Source of the DNA: SZUA-318 sp964412015
GTDB lineage: Bacteria > Gemmatimonadota > Gemmatimonadetes > Longimicrobiales > Gaopeijiaceae
Assembly: GCA_964412015.1 (NCBI GenBank)
Contig: CAYPMO010000001.1
Location: 62,001 to 126,000 of the forward strand
Reading direction: 5' to 3'
DNA length: 64,000 nucleotides
Shown here: positions 24,362-32,503 of the stretch, one piece after another
Position numbering within the stretch: position 1 is the stretch's first letter
How the letters are laid out: each line of letters opens with the position of its first letter
Position numbers and translations under genes: made by a program
The notes under the pieces: model-generated
Database searches by the model: none
Told to the model about the DNA's origin: nothing
The model's input: the letters and a program-made list of their open reading frames with translations, nothing else

Positions 24362-25680
24362 TCACGGCGGCGCTCGGGCTGCTCGCCTGCGAGCCGCCCG
24401 AGCCTCGACCGCCGGCCGGGGACGCGCACGAGCAACTGGCATGCGTCCAGTGCCACGCGGGCGGGCTCGCGGACCGGCGACTCGCGTCGGTGCCGCGGGA
24501 GACGTGCATGGCGTCGGCATGTCACGGGACGGACATTCCGGAATCGGTCACGCTCGAGACGGTAACGTTCACGCACCTCGACCATGGGTCCACGGGGAGC
24601 CCGAAGGCGGAGTGCGCGGGCTGCCACATCCACCGCGAAGGCGGAGCGCCGCTCGAAGCCGGTCCGGGAACGTGCGGGCTGTGCCACGAGCGCTCCTTGG
24701 CCGGGACCAGCGGCGAGGACTGCCGGCTCTGCCACGCGACGCCCGACCACGACGGCCTGACGAGCCAGGGGGTGGCGATCCCCCACGAGGGACTTCCGTG
24801 GATCGAGGGCGGCTGCCTCCGCTGCCACTACGAGGTCGCGCGTCCGGTGCGCGGGGTCTCGCTCGGCCGGTGCGCCGCCTGCCACGAAGAGGTGGACGAG
24901 GTGACGGCGTTGGGAATCGGGGAGGACCTGCATCCCAGCCATGCGGGCATGCACTGCGGATCCTGCCACGAGGAAGACAATCACCGCATCGAGGCCATGA
25001 GCTCGGCAGTGGACCTCGAGTGCGGGACCTGTCACGCCGAGGAGCACGGGGTGTACCTGGGAGACGGGAACGTGGCGCCGGAGACGTGCAACGCGTGCCA
25101 TGCGAGAGTCCATGAAGGACCGCAGCGGGTCCTCCTCGGCATCCTTCCGGACGCGGAGGCGGCCTTGCCGTCCCAGCATTTCATGGACGGTGTGAATTGC
25201 GCCTCGTGCCACATTCCGCCGGACGACGGCGGGCCGGGTGTCCTGTCGGGAACGGCCCGGGCCTGCATCCAGTGCCACCGCAGCGAGTACGCGATCGTGC
25301 TGTCCTGGTGGAACCAGGGACTGGGCGACCGGATCCGCCTCGTGGACCGGTATCTGGCGGGGGCCGAAGGCGCCGTGGCGCACCTGCCGTCCGACCACGG
25401 AGCCGTCCTGGCCGCCGCCGACGCGCGCAAGCTCCTCGCGATCGTCCGGGAATCCGGAGGCCAGCACAATCTGCCGCTCGCGCACCGTGTATTCGAGGAC
25501 GCGCTCGCCGGAGCGGCTCAGGCGTACGGGCTCGCGGGCGAGAGCGCGCCGCCGTCGCCCGACCTCGGGCGCGCCCCGAGACAGGGCCTCTGTGTGTTCT
25601 GCCACTACCGGCTGGGCGAGCCGGGGTTCTCCGAGACGATGGACGACGCGTTCCACCGGGAGGTTCTGGGAGCGCCGTGA
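24340..25680 (+). CDS. Thirteen-haem c-type cytochrome lipoprotein
   Basis: 446 residues. The lipobox LLAC (Cys17) marks it as a lipoprotein. There are 12 CXXCH motifs (from C35 to C418) and one CX4CH (CMASACH, 56-62), giving up to 13 haems. The lipid anchor and haem density fit a protein on the periplasmic or outer face of the outer membrane, as OmcB/OmcX-type proteins in metal reducers. The ATG at 24340 lies within the end of the cytochrome b gene. The C-terminal third (about 300-410) is haem-poor and helical. The terminal electron acceptor cannot be deduced. Confidence 0.9.
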   Translation: MGRHPVLITAALGLLACEPPEPRPPAGDAHEQLACVQCHAGGLADRRLASVPRETCMASACHGTDIPESVTLETVTFTHLDHGSTGSPKAECAGCHIHREGGAPLEAGPGTCGLCHERSLAGTSGEDCRLCHATPDHDGLTSQGVAIPHEGLPWIEGGCLRCHYEVARPVRGVSLGRCAACHEEVDEVTALGIGEDLHPSHAGMHCGSCHEEDNHRIEAMSSAVDLECGTCHAEEHGVYLGDGNVAPETCNACHARVHEGPQRVLLGILPDAEAALPSQHFMDGVNCASCHIPPDDGGPGVLSGTARACIQCHRSEYAIVLSWWNQGLGDRIRLVDRYLAGAEGAVAHLPSDHGAVLAAADARKLLAIVRESGGQHNLPLAHRVFEDALAGAAQAYGLAGESAPPSPDLGRAPRQGLCVFCHYRLGEPGFSETMDDAFHREVLGAP

Positions 25681-25761
25681 CGGACGACTCGGGGTGAGGG
25701 CCCCTCCTCGGGAGCCGTTCGGAGGGAGGCACGGCACCCCTCGTCGGGGGGCGTTTCACTG

Positions 25762-25776
25762 GCACGCTACGCGTGC
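25762..25776 (+). other. GCACGC-TAC-GCGTGC palindrome in the gap after the cytochrome genes
   Basis: A perfect six-base inverted repeat with a three-base loop, 82 bases after the last cytochrome stop. It could be part of the operon terminator or a binding site. The surrounding 243-base gap otherwise holds only C/G-rich runs and no open frame that looks coding. Confidence 0.35.
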
Positions 25777-25923
25777 AACCCCCACTCCTCGGGGTCCCGT
25801 ACCCCCCTCGGCTCAGCGACCCCCGCTCGTCGAGGTACGGTGACCCCCTCCGCATCGTGACCCGGCCGCCGGAAGATCACACCCCCGATCGTCACGCGCC
25901 CCCGGAGCCCCCCTTCCCGCGTT

Positions 25924-26970
25924 TCAGGGCAGCAGCAGGACCTTGATCCACCCCGGGTCGCGGGCGGCGAACCTCCGGTAGGCCTCCACGCCCTCCGTGA
26001 GCGGGAGCCGGTGCGAGACGAGGGTGCCGATCAGCGCTTCGTCCCGCTCCGCCCACGCCAAGGACGCCGGCATATAGTGGCGGGCGGAACAGCGGCCGGC
26101 CGAGTACCGTAGGTTCCGGTCGTAGATCTCCCCCGGAGAGAGAGCGAGGTGGGGCTCGGTGTGGACGCCGATCGCGGCGAGGGTGCCGCCGAGACGTAGC
26201 ATCTCCGCCGCAAGGCGGGTCGCCTCGGGAGAGCCGACCGCCTCGATGGCGCCATCCGCTCCCCGTCCCTCGGAGCGCTCCCGCGCCAGCGCGACCGGAT
26301 CCTCCGTGGCGAGGTTCACGGGCGTCGCGCCGAAGCGCCGCGCCGTCTCGAGGCGTGACGCCACCCTGTCTACGGCCACCACCTCCCGGGCCCCCCGCTC
26401 GAGCGCCGCCCGGATCGCGAGGAGACCGACGGGCCCGCACCCGACAACGGCGACGAGATCACCTGGGCCGACGCCCGCCAGATCGGCTCCGAAGGCCGCC
26501 GTGGACAGGATGTCGCCGGCAAGGAGGGCCACGGCCTCATCCAGCCCTTCGGGAACCGCGACCAGGGTTCCGTCGGCCAGAGGAACACGCACGAGCTCCG
26601 CCTGGGCTCCTTGGAGCCCTTTGCCCTGCTGCACCCACCCGAAGAGCTGCCCGCGCTCGCAACGGGCCGTGAGCCCGCGTCGGCAGTAGAAGCACGTGCC
26701 GCAGCTCGTGCTGAACGGGGCGACCACGCGATCCCCGACGGAGAACCCGCGAACGTCGGCGCCCGCATCGACGATCTCCCCGATGAACTCGTGGCCCATG
26801 ACCGTCCCCGGGTCGAGCCCACGCTCGCGACCGAAGTAGGGGTGCAGGTCGGAGCCGCAGATCCCCGCCGCGCGCACGCGGACGACGACGTCGGTGGGTT
26901 CGAGAATGCGCGGGTCGGGAACGGTCTCGCAGGCCAGACGTTCGACGCCCTGGAAGGTGATCGCGATCAT
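25924..26970 (-). CDS. Zinc-dependent alcohol dehydrogenase family protein
   Basis: 348 residues. Medium-chain dehydrogenase with catalytic zinc residues (GICGSDLH, GHEF), the four structural-zinc cysteines in CGTCFYCRRGLTARC, and the NAD-binding VVGCGPVGLLA. The start MIAITFQG is chosen over an upstream GTG. Family members oxidise alcohols, sorbitol, threonine or formaldehyde; the exact substrate is not shown, though the conserved layout is like glutathione-independent formaldehyde or sorbitol dehydrogenases. It is divergent from dnaE2, with only 75 bases between the starts. Confidence 0.9.
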   Translation of the reverse strand: MIAITFQGVERLACETVPDPRILEPTDVVVRVRAAGICGSDLHPYFGRERGLDPGTVMGHEFIGEIVDAGADVRGFSVGDRVVAPFSTSCGTCFYCRRGLTARCERGQLFGWVQQGKGLQGAQAELVRVPLADGTLVAVPEGLDEAVALLAGDILSTAAFGADLAGVGPGDLVAVVGCGPVGLLAIRAALERGAREVVAVDRVASRLETARRFGATPVNLATEDPVALARERSEGRGADGAIEAVGSPEATRLAAEMLRLGGTLAAIGVHTEPHLALSPGEIYDRNLRYSAGRCSARHYMPASLAWAERDEALIGTLVSHRLPLTEGVEAYRRFAARDPGWIKVLLLP

Positions 26971-27026
26971 GATGCAAGATACCACGACGCATCCCGGCGC
27001 TCGACCTCATTGCGTCCGCCCGATCT

Positions 27027-27045
27027 TTCGGTTTATGTTCGGGTC
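27027..27045 (+). promoter_or_regulatory. TTCGG-N6-TTCGG direct repeat abutting the dnaE2 start
   Basis: TTCGGTTTATGTTCGGGTC ends one base before the dnaE2 ATG at 27046. It matches the imuB site (7717-7735) at all but one of the first 16 bases. TTTATG (27032-27037) is placed like a -10 element with TTGCGT (27010-27015) 16 bases upstream; then transcription would begin about at the ATG and the mRNA would be leaderless. A repressor bound here would cover the promoter. The regulator is inferred. Confidence 0.6.
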
Positions 27046-30000
27046 ATGCGCCTGCCCTACGTCGAGCTCCACTGCCATTCAGGCTTTTCGTTCCTGGACG
27101 GGGCCTCTCATCCGGAAGAGCTCGTGCTGCGTGCTTCCGAGCTGGGGTACCCGGCGCTCGCGCTCACCGACCACAACGGTCTGTACGGATCCATGGAATT
27201 CGCGCACGCGGCGCGGGATGCCGGGATCCGGCCCATCACGGGGGCCGAGGTGACGCTCCGGGACTGCTTCCCGGGACAGGAGGAACCCGAGAGAGGGTAC
27301 CACGTCACCCTCCTGGCCGAGACGCCGCGGGGGTACGCCAACCTGTGCCGGCTGCTCACCGAGGCGCACATGGGATCGCCACGGGACGACCCCCGGCTCC
27401 CGTTGGAGTCCCTCCTCGATCTCCCGGAGGGGCTCGTCCTCCTGACCGGTTGCCGACGGAGCCCCGTCTGGGCGGCCCTGCAGTCCTCCGCGGCCGACGC
27501 CGAGGCCCTCATGCGCCGGCTCGTCCAGGCCTTCGGGCCCGGCAGCGTATTCGTCGAGCTGCAGGACAACGCCGTGAAGGGAGACACGCGGAGGAACCGG
27601 GCGCTCGCTCGCCTGGGGGGACGCATGGGCCTCGGCGTGGTGGCCACGGGGAACGTCCACTACCACCGGCCCGAGCGCTCCCGCCTCCAGGACGTGCTGG
27701 TGTCGATCAAGAGCCGCACCACGCTCGACGGCGCCCACGGCGCGCGGCGCGCGAACCGGCTCTTCCATCTCCCCGAGCCCTGGGAGATGCAGCACCGCTT
27801 CCGGACACGTCCGGAGGCGCTCACGAACTCGCTGCTGATCGCCGAGCGGTGCGCGGCGTTCGACCTCACCGAGGACCTCGGCTACGAGTTCCCCGATTTC
27901 GTGGGCTCCGACCGGGGTGGCGCCATCGAGACTCTCGCGGGCCTCTGTCTGGCCGAGATCTCCCGGAGGTACGCGCCGGGGAGCGTCGAGGAACGGAAGG
28001 CCCAGGAGCGCCTCCACACCGAGCTGAGGCTCGTGGACCTGCACGGCCTCGCGGGCTTCTTCCTGGTCTACCGTGACATCATGGACCTGGCCAGGGAGGT
28101 GGCCCGGGAAGTTCGCGCCGATTCCCCCAGGGCGCGGGCCGGGCTCCCGCCCGGCCGCGGGCGGGGCTCCTCGGTGTCGTCCATCATCTGCTACCTCATC
28201 GGCCTCTCGCACATCGACCCGGTCGAGAACGACCTCTTCCTGGGCCGCTTCCTCAACGAGGCGCTCCGAAGCGTTCCCGACATCGACCTGGACTTCCCGA
28301 GGGACATCCGCGAGCGGCTCATTCTGCGCGTATACGAGAAGTACGGCCGCGAGCACACCGGGCTCGTATGCACGTTCCCCACGTATCGTCTCCGCTCGGC
28401 GGTGCGCGAGATCGGCAAGGCGCTGGACCTCCCCCTCGGGGAGCTCGAGAAGCTGGCGAAGCTGGCCGAGCACCGCTCGGCGTCGGGGCTCGCCGACGAG
28501 ATCGCCTCGTTGCCCGAGTTCCGGGAGAGGGCCGACGCGCCGCTCTGGAAGATGCTGGGCGAGCTGGCCGAGGACATCTCGGGGCTCCCCCGCCACATCT
28601 CCCAGCACGTGGGCGGTATGATCATCTCGAGTCGCCCGCTCGTGGAGATCGTCCCTCTGGAGCCCGCGGCCTGGGAGGGGCGCGTCCTCTGCCAGTGGGA
28701 CAAGGACTCGTGCGAGGACGCGGGCTTCATCAAGATCGACTTCCTGGCCCTCGGGATGCTCTCGCTGGTCGAGGAGGCGGCCGACCTGATCGCCGCGCGC
28801 CACGGCCGGGCGCCGGACCTCTCCCGCATCGACTTCCAGGACGAGGAAGTCTTCGAGCGCATCCGCGCGGGCGACACGGTGGGGCTCTTCCAGGTCGAGA
28901 GCCGGGCCCAGATCCAGATGATCCGCCGCACGCGCCCGCGCAATCTCGAGGAACTCGCGATCCAGGTCGCCATCGTCCGGCCGGGCCCCATCGTGGGAGG
29001 CGCCGTCAATCCGTACGTGCGCAGGCGGGAGATGGTCCGGGAGAACCCCGACTTCCGGATCCCCTACCCTCATCCTCTCCTGGAAGGCCCTCTCAAGGAG
29101 ACCCTCGGCGTCATCGTCTACCAGGACCAGGTCCTGACCGTGTGCCAGGCTCTGGCGGGGTTCACCGACGGTCAGGCCGAATCGCTCCGGCGCGCCATGA
29201 GCCGGAAGCGCTCCAGGGAAGCGATGCGGGCCCACTGGAAGGCGTTCCGTGAGGGAGCCCTGGCCAGGGGAGTGGACGAGCCCACCGCCCGGGAGGTCTT
29301 CCAGCAGGTGACGGCGTTCAGCGAGTTCGGCTTCCCGAAATCCCACGCCGCGGCCTTCGGCCTGCTGGCATACCAGTCGGCGTGGCTGCGCCACTACTAC
29401 CCGCTCGAATACTACGTCGCGCTCTTCAACAACCAGCCCATGGGCTTCTACTCCCTGGACGCCCTCGGCAGGGATGCCCGGCGAAACAGGGTCCGCACGT
29501 TGCTTCCCGACGTGAACCGGAGCCGTGTCGCGTGCACCGCGGAGGGAGCGGACCTGCGCATCGGGCTCGGATTCGTCCGGGGGTGGGGCACGGAGATCGC
29601 CGAGCGCGTGGTCGAGGAGCGCGAGCGGCGCGGCCCTTTCCTCTCCCTCGCCGACTTCCTGCGGAGGACACCGGCGGCGCTCAAGCGCCCGGCGGTGGAG
29701 AACCTGATCTGGGTCGGAGGCTTCGATGCGTTCAGGCTTACGCGCCGGGAACTTCTCTGGCAGGCAGGACTCTGGCTCGGCCCCGAGTCCGACGACGAGC
29801 GCTCGGGCGGACGGAACGACCATGCCCAGACGGAGCTGGCCCTGGACGATCCCTATGCCGGGCTCTCGTTCCCCGACCTGGACGCGGCGGACCGCATGGT
29901 GGCCGAATATCGCATACTCCACTTTTCCGCGGCGCTCCACCCCCTCTCACTCCTGCGCGGCCAGCTGCCCCCCGGAACCGTCGCCGCCGACCGTCTCTCC

Positions 30001-30432
30001 CGAGTGCGCCAGCATGCCACGGTCCGGGTAGCCGGGCTGGTGACAGCCCGGCAACGACCTGGGACCGCGAAGGGCTATGTCTTCGTCCTGATGGAAGATG
30101 AAACCGGTGTCGTGAACGTGATCATCAAACCCGACGTCTACGAGCGGGACAAGAACGCCGTCCGCTTGGAGCCCTTCCTCACGGTACGGGGAAGCCTCCA
30201 GAGGGACGGGGCGAGCTTGAACGTGATCGCCGACGAGGTCGGGGCGCTGCGCGTGCCCGGAGCTCCGGTACGGCGCTCCGGACTATCCCGGAGCCGGGAG
30301 GCCGGCGCATTCCAGGGATCCCTTCCCGAAGCCCCGGATTCCTGGGCGGACTCCGGCTCGGCCGGCCCCATGCCTTTCCGCTACCTGACGGCGCTCCGTC
30401 AGAGCCCACCCGGGATCCGGAGCTTCGGATGA
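27046..30432 (+). CDS. dnaE2: Error-prone DNA polymerase DnaE2
   Basis: 1128 residues, a second C-family polymerase used for translesion synthesis with ImuB. N-terminal PHP domain (VELHCHSGFSFLDGAS, LALTDHNGLYG). Catalytic acids in PDIDLDFP (about 411) and KIDFLALG (about 563). Helix-hairpin-helix and OB domains (about 980-1060, RVAGLVTARQRPGTAKG) end the protein. The start is set by the conserved MRLPYVELHCHS; there is no ribosome site because the operator repeat directly precedes the ATG. It lies 17 kb from imuB, unlike the contiguous imuA-imuB-dnaE2 cassettes of many bacteria. Confidence 0.95.
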   Translation: MRLPYVELHCHSGFSFLDGASHPEELVLRASELGYPALALTDHNGLYGSMEFAHAARDAGIRPITGAEVTLRDCFPGQEEPERGYHVTLLAETPRGYANLCRLLTEAHMGSPRDDPRLPLESLLDLPEGLVLLTGCRRSPVWAALQSSAADAEALMRRLVQAFGPGSVFVELQDNAVKGDTRRNRALARLGGRMGLGVVATGNVHYHRPERSRLQDVLVSIKSRTTLDGAHGARRANRLFHLPEPWEMQHRFRTRPEALTNSLLIAERCAAFDLTEDLGYEFPDFVGSDRGGAIETLAGLCLAEISRRYAPGSVEERKAQERLHTELRLVDLHGLAGFFLVYRDIMDLAREVAREVRADSPRARAGLPPGRGRGSSVSSIICYLIGLSHIDPVENDLFLGRFLNEALRSVPDIDLDFPRDIRERLILRVYEKYGREHTGLVCTFPTYRLRSAVREIGKALDLPLGELEKLAKLAEHRSASGLADEIASLPEFRERADAPLWKMLGELAEDISGLPRHISQHVGGMIISSRPLVEIVPLEPAAWEGRVLCQWDKDSCEDAGFIKIDFLALGMLSLVEEAADLIAARHGRAPDLSRIDFQDEEVFERIRAGDTVGLFQVESRAQIQMIRRTRPRNLEELAIQVAIVRPGPIVGGAVNPYVRRREMVRENPDFRIPYPHPLLEGPLKETLGVIVYQDQVLTVCQALAGFTDGQAESLRRAMSRKRSREAMRAHWKAFREGALARGVDEPTAREVFQQVTAFSEFGFPKSHAAAFGLLAYQSAWLRHYYPLEYYVALFNNQPMGFYSLDALGRDARRNRVRTLLPDVNRSRVACTAEGADLRIGLGFVRGWGTEIAERVVEERERRGPFLSLADFLRRTPAALKRPAVENLIWVGGFDAFRLTRRELLWQAGLWLGPESDDERSGGRNDHAQTELALDDPYAGLSFPDLDAADRMVAEYRILHFSAALHPLSLLRGQLPPGTVAADRLSRVRQHATVRVAGLVTARQRPGTAKGYVFVLMEDETGVVNVIIKPDVYERDKNAVRLEPFLTVRGSLQRDGASLNVIADEVGALRVPGAPVRRSGLSRSREAGAFQGSLPEAPDSWADSGSAGPMPFRYLTALRQSPPGIRSFG

Positions 30433-30529
30433 GCGTGTTCACGAAACTCTTGCCATGGAGCCGTCCGGGACGAAGGATGATGCACGCGAACGCAGGCGTC
30501 CGAACTCTTCCCCCCTCGCGGAGGTTCCC

Positions 30530-30712
30530 ATGGCGAATCTCGCCAAGGCGTGCGTGGGCCTGGCCGCGCTGGCCTTCATCCTCGCGGTCGTCACGGTCTT
30601 CACCGGCCCGATCATCGTGGGGGCCGAGGGCTACTCCAGGGCAGCTACCAACCTGGCGCTCCTGGCGCTCTGCCTCTTCCTCGGCTTCAAGGAACCCAGC
30701 ACGTCCGCCTGA
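30530..30712 (+). CDS. Small two-helix membrane protein
   Basis: 60 residues; ggagg sits 5 bases before the ATG at 30530. Two hydrophobic helices (LAALAFILAVVTVFTG and NLALLALCLFLGF) are joined by a short polar loop (VGAEGYSRAAT). Family unknown. It follows dnaE2 by 97 bases and may or may not be cotranscribed. Confidence 0.6.
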   Translation: MANLAKACVGLAALAFILAVVTVFTGPIIVGAEGYSRAATNLALLALCLFLGFKEPSTSA

Positions 30713-30898
30713 GGTCCGGGACCGCCGGCCGACCCGGATCGCACCACTCACCCTCCCGCCCCGGGGCATCCCCCGGGACGGCCTTCGTGTTCGTTCCCCT
30801 CCCTGCCCCTGATCTTCCTGTGCCCCGGCTCCGTGTTCCTCGCCACGGCCGCGATCGTCGCGACCTGTCTCGTCCCGTCACCCGAACTCCGGATCCCG

Positions 30899-31309
30899 AT
30901 GAAGAAAGCCACCCCGATCATCACCGTGGACACGATCGAGCCCTGTCTTCCATTCTGGACGGAGCGGCTCGGGTTCGAGATCACAGCCACCGTGCCCCAC
31001 GGCGAGGCCTTGGGCTTCGCGATGCTCGCGAACGGGAGCGTAGAGCTCATGTACCAGAGCCGGGCGAGCCTCGAGGCCGATCTGGGTCCGGCCGGTGCCG
31101 CCGCAGGATACGCCGACCTGGCCGGACGCCTCGCCCGGAGCACGACGACGCTGTTCATCGAGGTGGAGGCCCTCGATCCCGTAGTGAACGCCCTCGCCGG
31201 AGCCGACGTGATCGTTCCGCGGCGCCAGACGTTCTACGGCATGGACGAGATCTTCGTCATGGCGCCCTGCGGGACCGTTGTGGGTTTCGCTGCACCCGTG
31301 GCTCCGTGA
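30899..31309 (+). CDS. VOC (glyoxalase/bleomycin-resistance fold) protein
   Basis: 136 residues starting MKKATPIITVDTIEPCLPFW. It has the VOC beta-alpha pattern: FWTERLGFEITATVP, AMLANGSVELMYQ, then IVPRRQTFYGMDEIFVMAPCGTVVGF. One Glu metal-ligand position (VELM) is present, but the His expected in the first strand of metal-dependent members is not obvious. It may be a glyoxalase, a dioxygenase-like enzyme or a binding protein. An in-frame start at 30833 would add 22 residues. Confidence 0.8.
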   Translation: MKKATPIITVDTIEPCLPFWTERLGFEITATVPHGEALGFAMLANGSVELMYQSRASLEADLGPAGAAAGYADLAGRLARSTTTLFIEVEALDPVVNALAGADVIVPRRQTFYGMDEIFVMAPCGTVVGFAAPVAP

Positions 31310-31327
31310 TCCTCTCCCCGGGCGCCG

Positions 31328-32503
31328 TCAGCGCGCCGGGAGCAGGTCCGCGACGAACGGCCCCGCCGAGAGCCCCAGCGGAACGCCTTGCACGCCGCCG
31401 TCCTGCGCGGCCATCGCGGCCGAGAAGGCCTCTCCTTCGCGAAGCGTCAGGACGGCGCCGTCCACGTCGAAGCTGACCGCCTGCTCCGGGCTCGCGGCAA
31501 GATCCCGGAGCGCACGCACGAACTCCCATCGCGCGAAGGGGTCGTCCGCGGGCGCGTAGGCCGCGGACGACGGCGGCAACGCGACCTTCCCGGGCGCGCG
31601 CTCGACCTCGAACGTCTCGAGGTCCACAACGTCGCCCGCCCCCGCGAGCGTCACCCGGATGCCCGAGCCGCGGATCGGCGAGGAACGGTGGGCGTCTCGC
31701 CCGTCCACCACGATCACGCCCGACGCGCCCGCCACGCGCGCCGTGGTGCCGTCCACGACCAGCGCCGTGTTCTCGTCGATGCCGAGTCCCACCGGGAGGC
31801 TATCCACGGCCAGAACGGCCACGAGCAGCCTCCCGATACGCCCGCGGGCCAAGAAATGCTGGTCCAGGATCGCCCGCTCGAAGAAGCCCATGCCACGGCG
31901 GATGGACACGCCCTCGCCGTCCTCCTCGGTGGCCACTCCACGCTCCACGGCCGCCGGGCTCGCACCGCCCGCGATCATCACGCCGCTCATCATGGCCGCG
32001 CCCGCGCTCGACCCGGACACGACGGCTCCTTCCCGCCAGCGGCGCCACACCGCCCTGAACGCCTGGGTGGTGTCCCCCCCCGGGAGGAACACGTCGACCA
32101 CCCGGCTCTGCGCCCCGCCCGTGAAGAAGTAGCCGGAGCAGGTTCCCAGGGAGTCCGCCACCGCCGCCGAATCGGCCCGGGACGGATCGTCAGTCGAGAG
32201 GCCGATGCCCACGACCGCGCCCGGACCGGCATACGTGGTCAGGGTCGCCGTCGCGGACTCCATGGAGGAGACGGGCTCGCCGCTCGCCGTCGGCAGAACG
32301 CACAGGGGACCGTCCCCCTCCCTCGCCTCGACGATCGCGCGATAGACCTCCGCGTTCGCCGAGTCGAGGGCACCGCCGACGATCACGAGTCGGCCCGCAC
32401 CGGAATCCTCCGCGACCGCCGCCTGTGGCTCCGTTCCCGGCTCCGCCTGCCCGCAAGCACCGAGGAGCAGGCCGAAGGCCAGAGCGCCGCCGAGCGCGCT
32501 CAG
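31328..32503 (-). CDS. Cyanophycinase-like (S51) lipoprotein
   Basis: About 391 residues. After a short hydrophobic stretch a lipobox GAC (Cys17) marks export and lipid anchoring. The peptidase S51 fold is seen: nucleophile Ser in SGSSAGAAMMSG, the FFTGGAQ loop, GFFERAILDQHF and GLGIDENTALVV. Cyanophycinases cut beta-Asp-Arg dipeptides; a substrate here could be an isoaspartyl peptide. No ATG, GTG or TTG precedes the lipobox; the best start is CTG 32503, overlapping the upstream stop as CTGA. The upstream M1 peptidase is thus coupled to it. Confidence 0.8.
   Translation of the reverse strand: MSALGGALAFGLLLGACGQAEPGTEPQAAVAEDSGAGRLVIVGGALDSANAEVYRAIVEAREGDGPLCVLPTASGEPVSSMESATATLTTYAGPGAVVGIGLSTDDPSRADSAAVADSLGTCSGYFFTGGAQSRVVDVFLPGGDTTQAFRAVWRRWREGAVVSGSSAGAAMMSGVMIAGGASPAAVERGVATEEDGEGVSIRRGMGFFERAILDQHFLARGRIGRLLVAVLAVDSLPVGLGIDENTALVVDGTTARVAGASGVIVVDGRDAHRSSPIRGSGIRVTLAGAGDVVDLETFEVERAPGKVALPPSSAAYAPADDPFARWEFVRALRDLAASPEQAVSFDVDGAVLTLREGEAFSAAMAAQDGGVQGVPLGLSAGPFVADLLPAR

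Noticed and set aside
27079..29940. Minus-strand 953-residue open frame opposite dnaE2
   Set aside because: Length is impressive but reflects GC-skewed third positions of dnaE2; no motif, no ribosome site, and the DnaE2 frame has catalytic residues.
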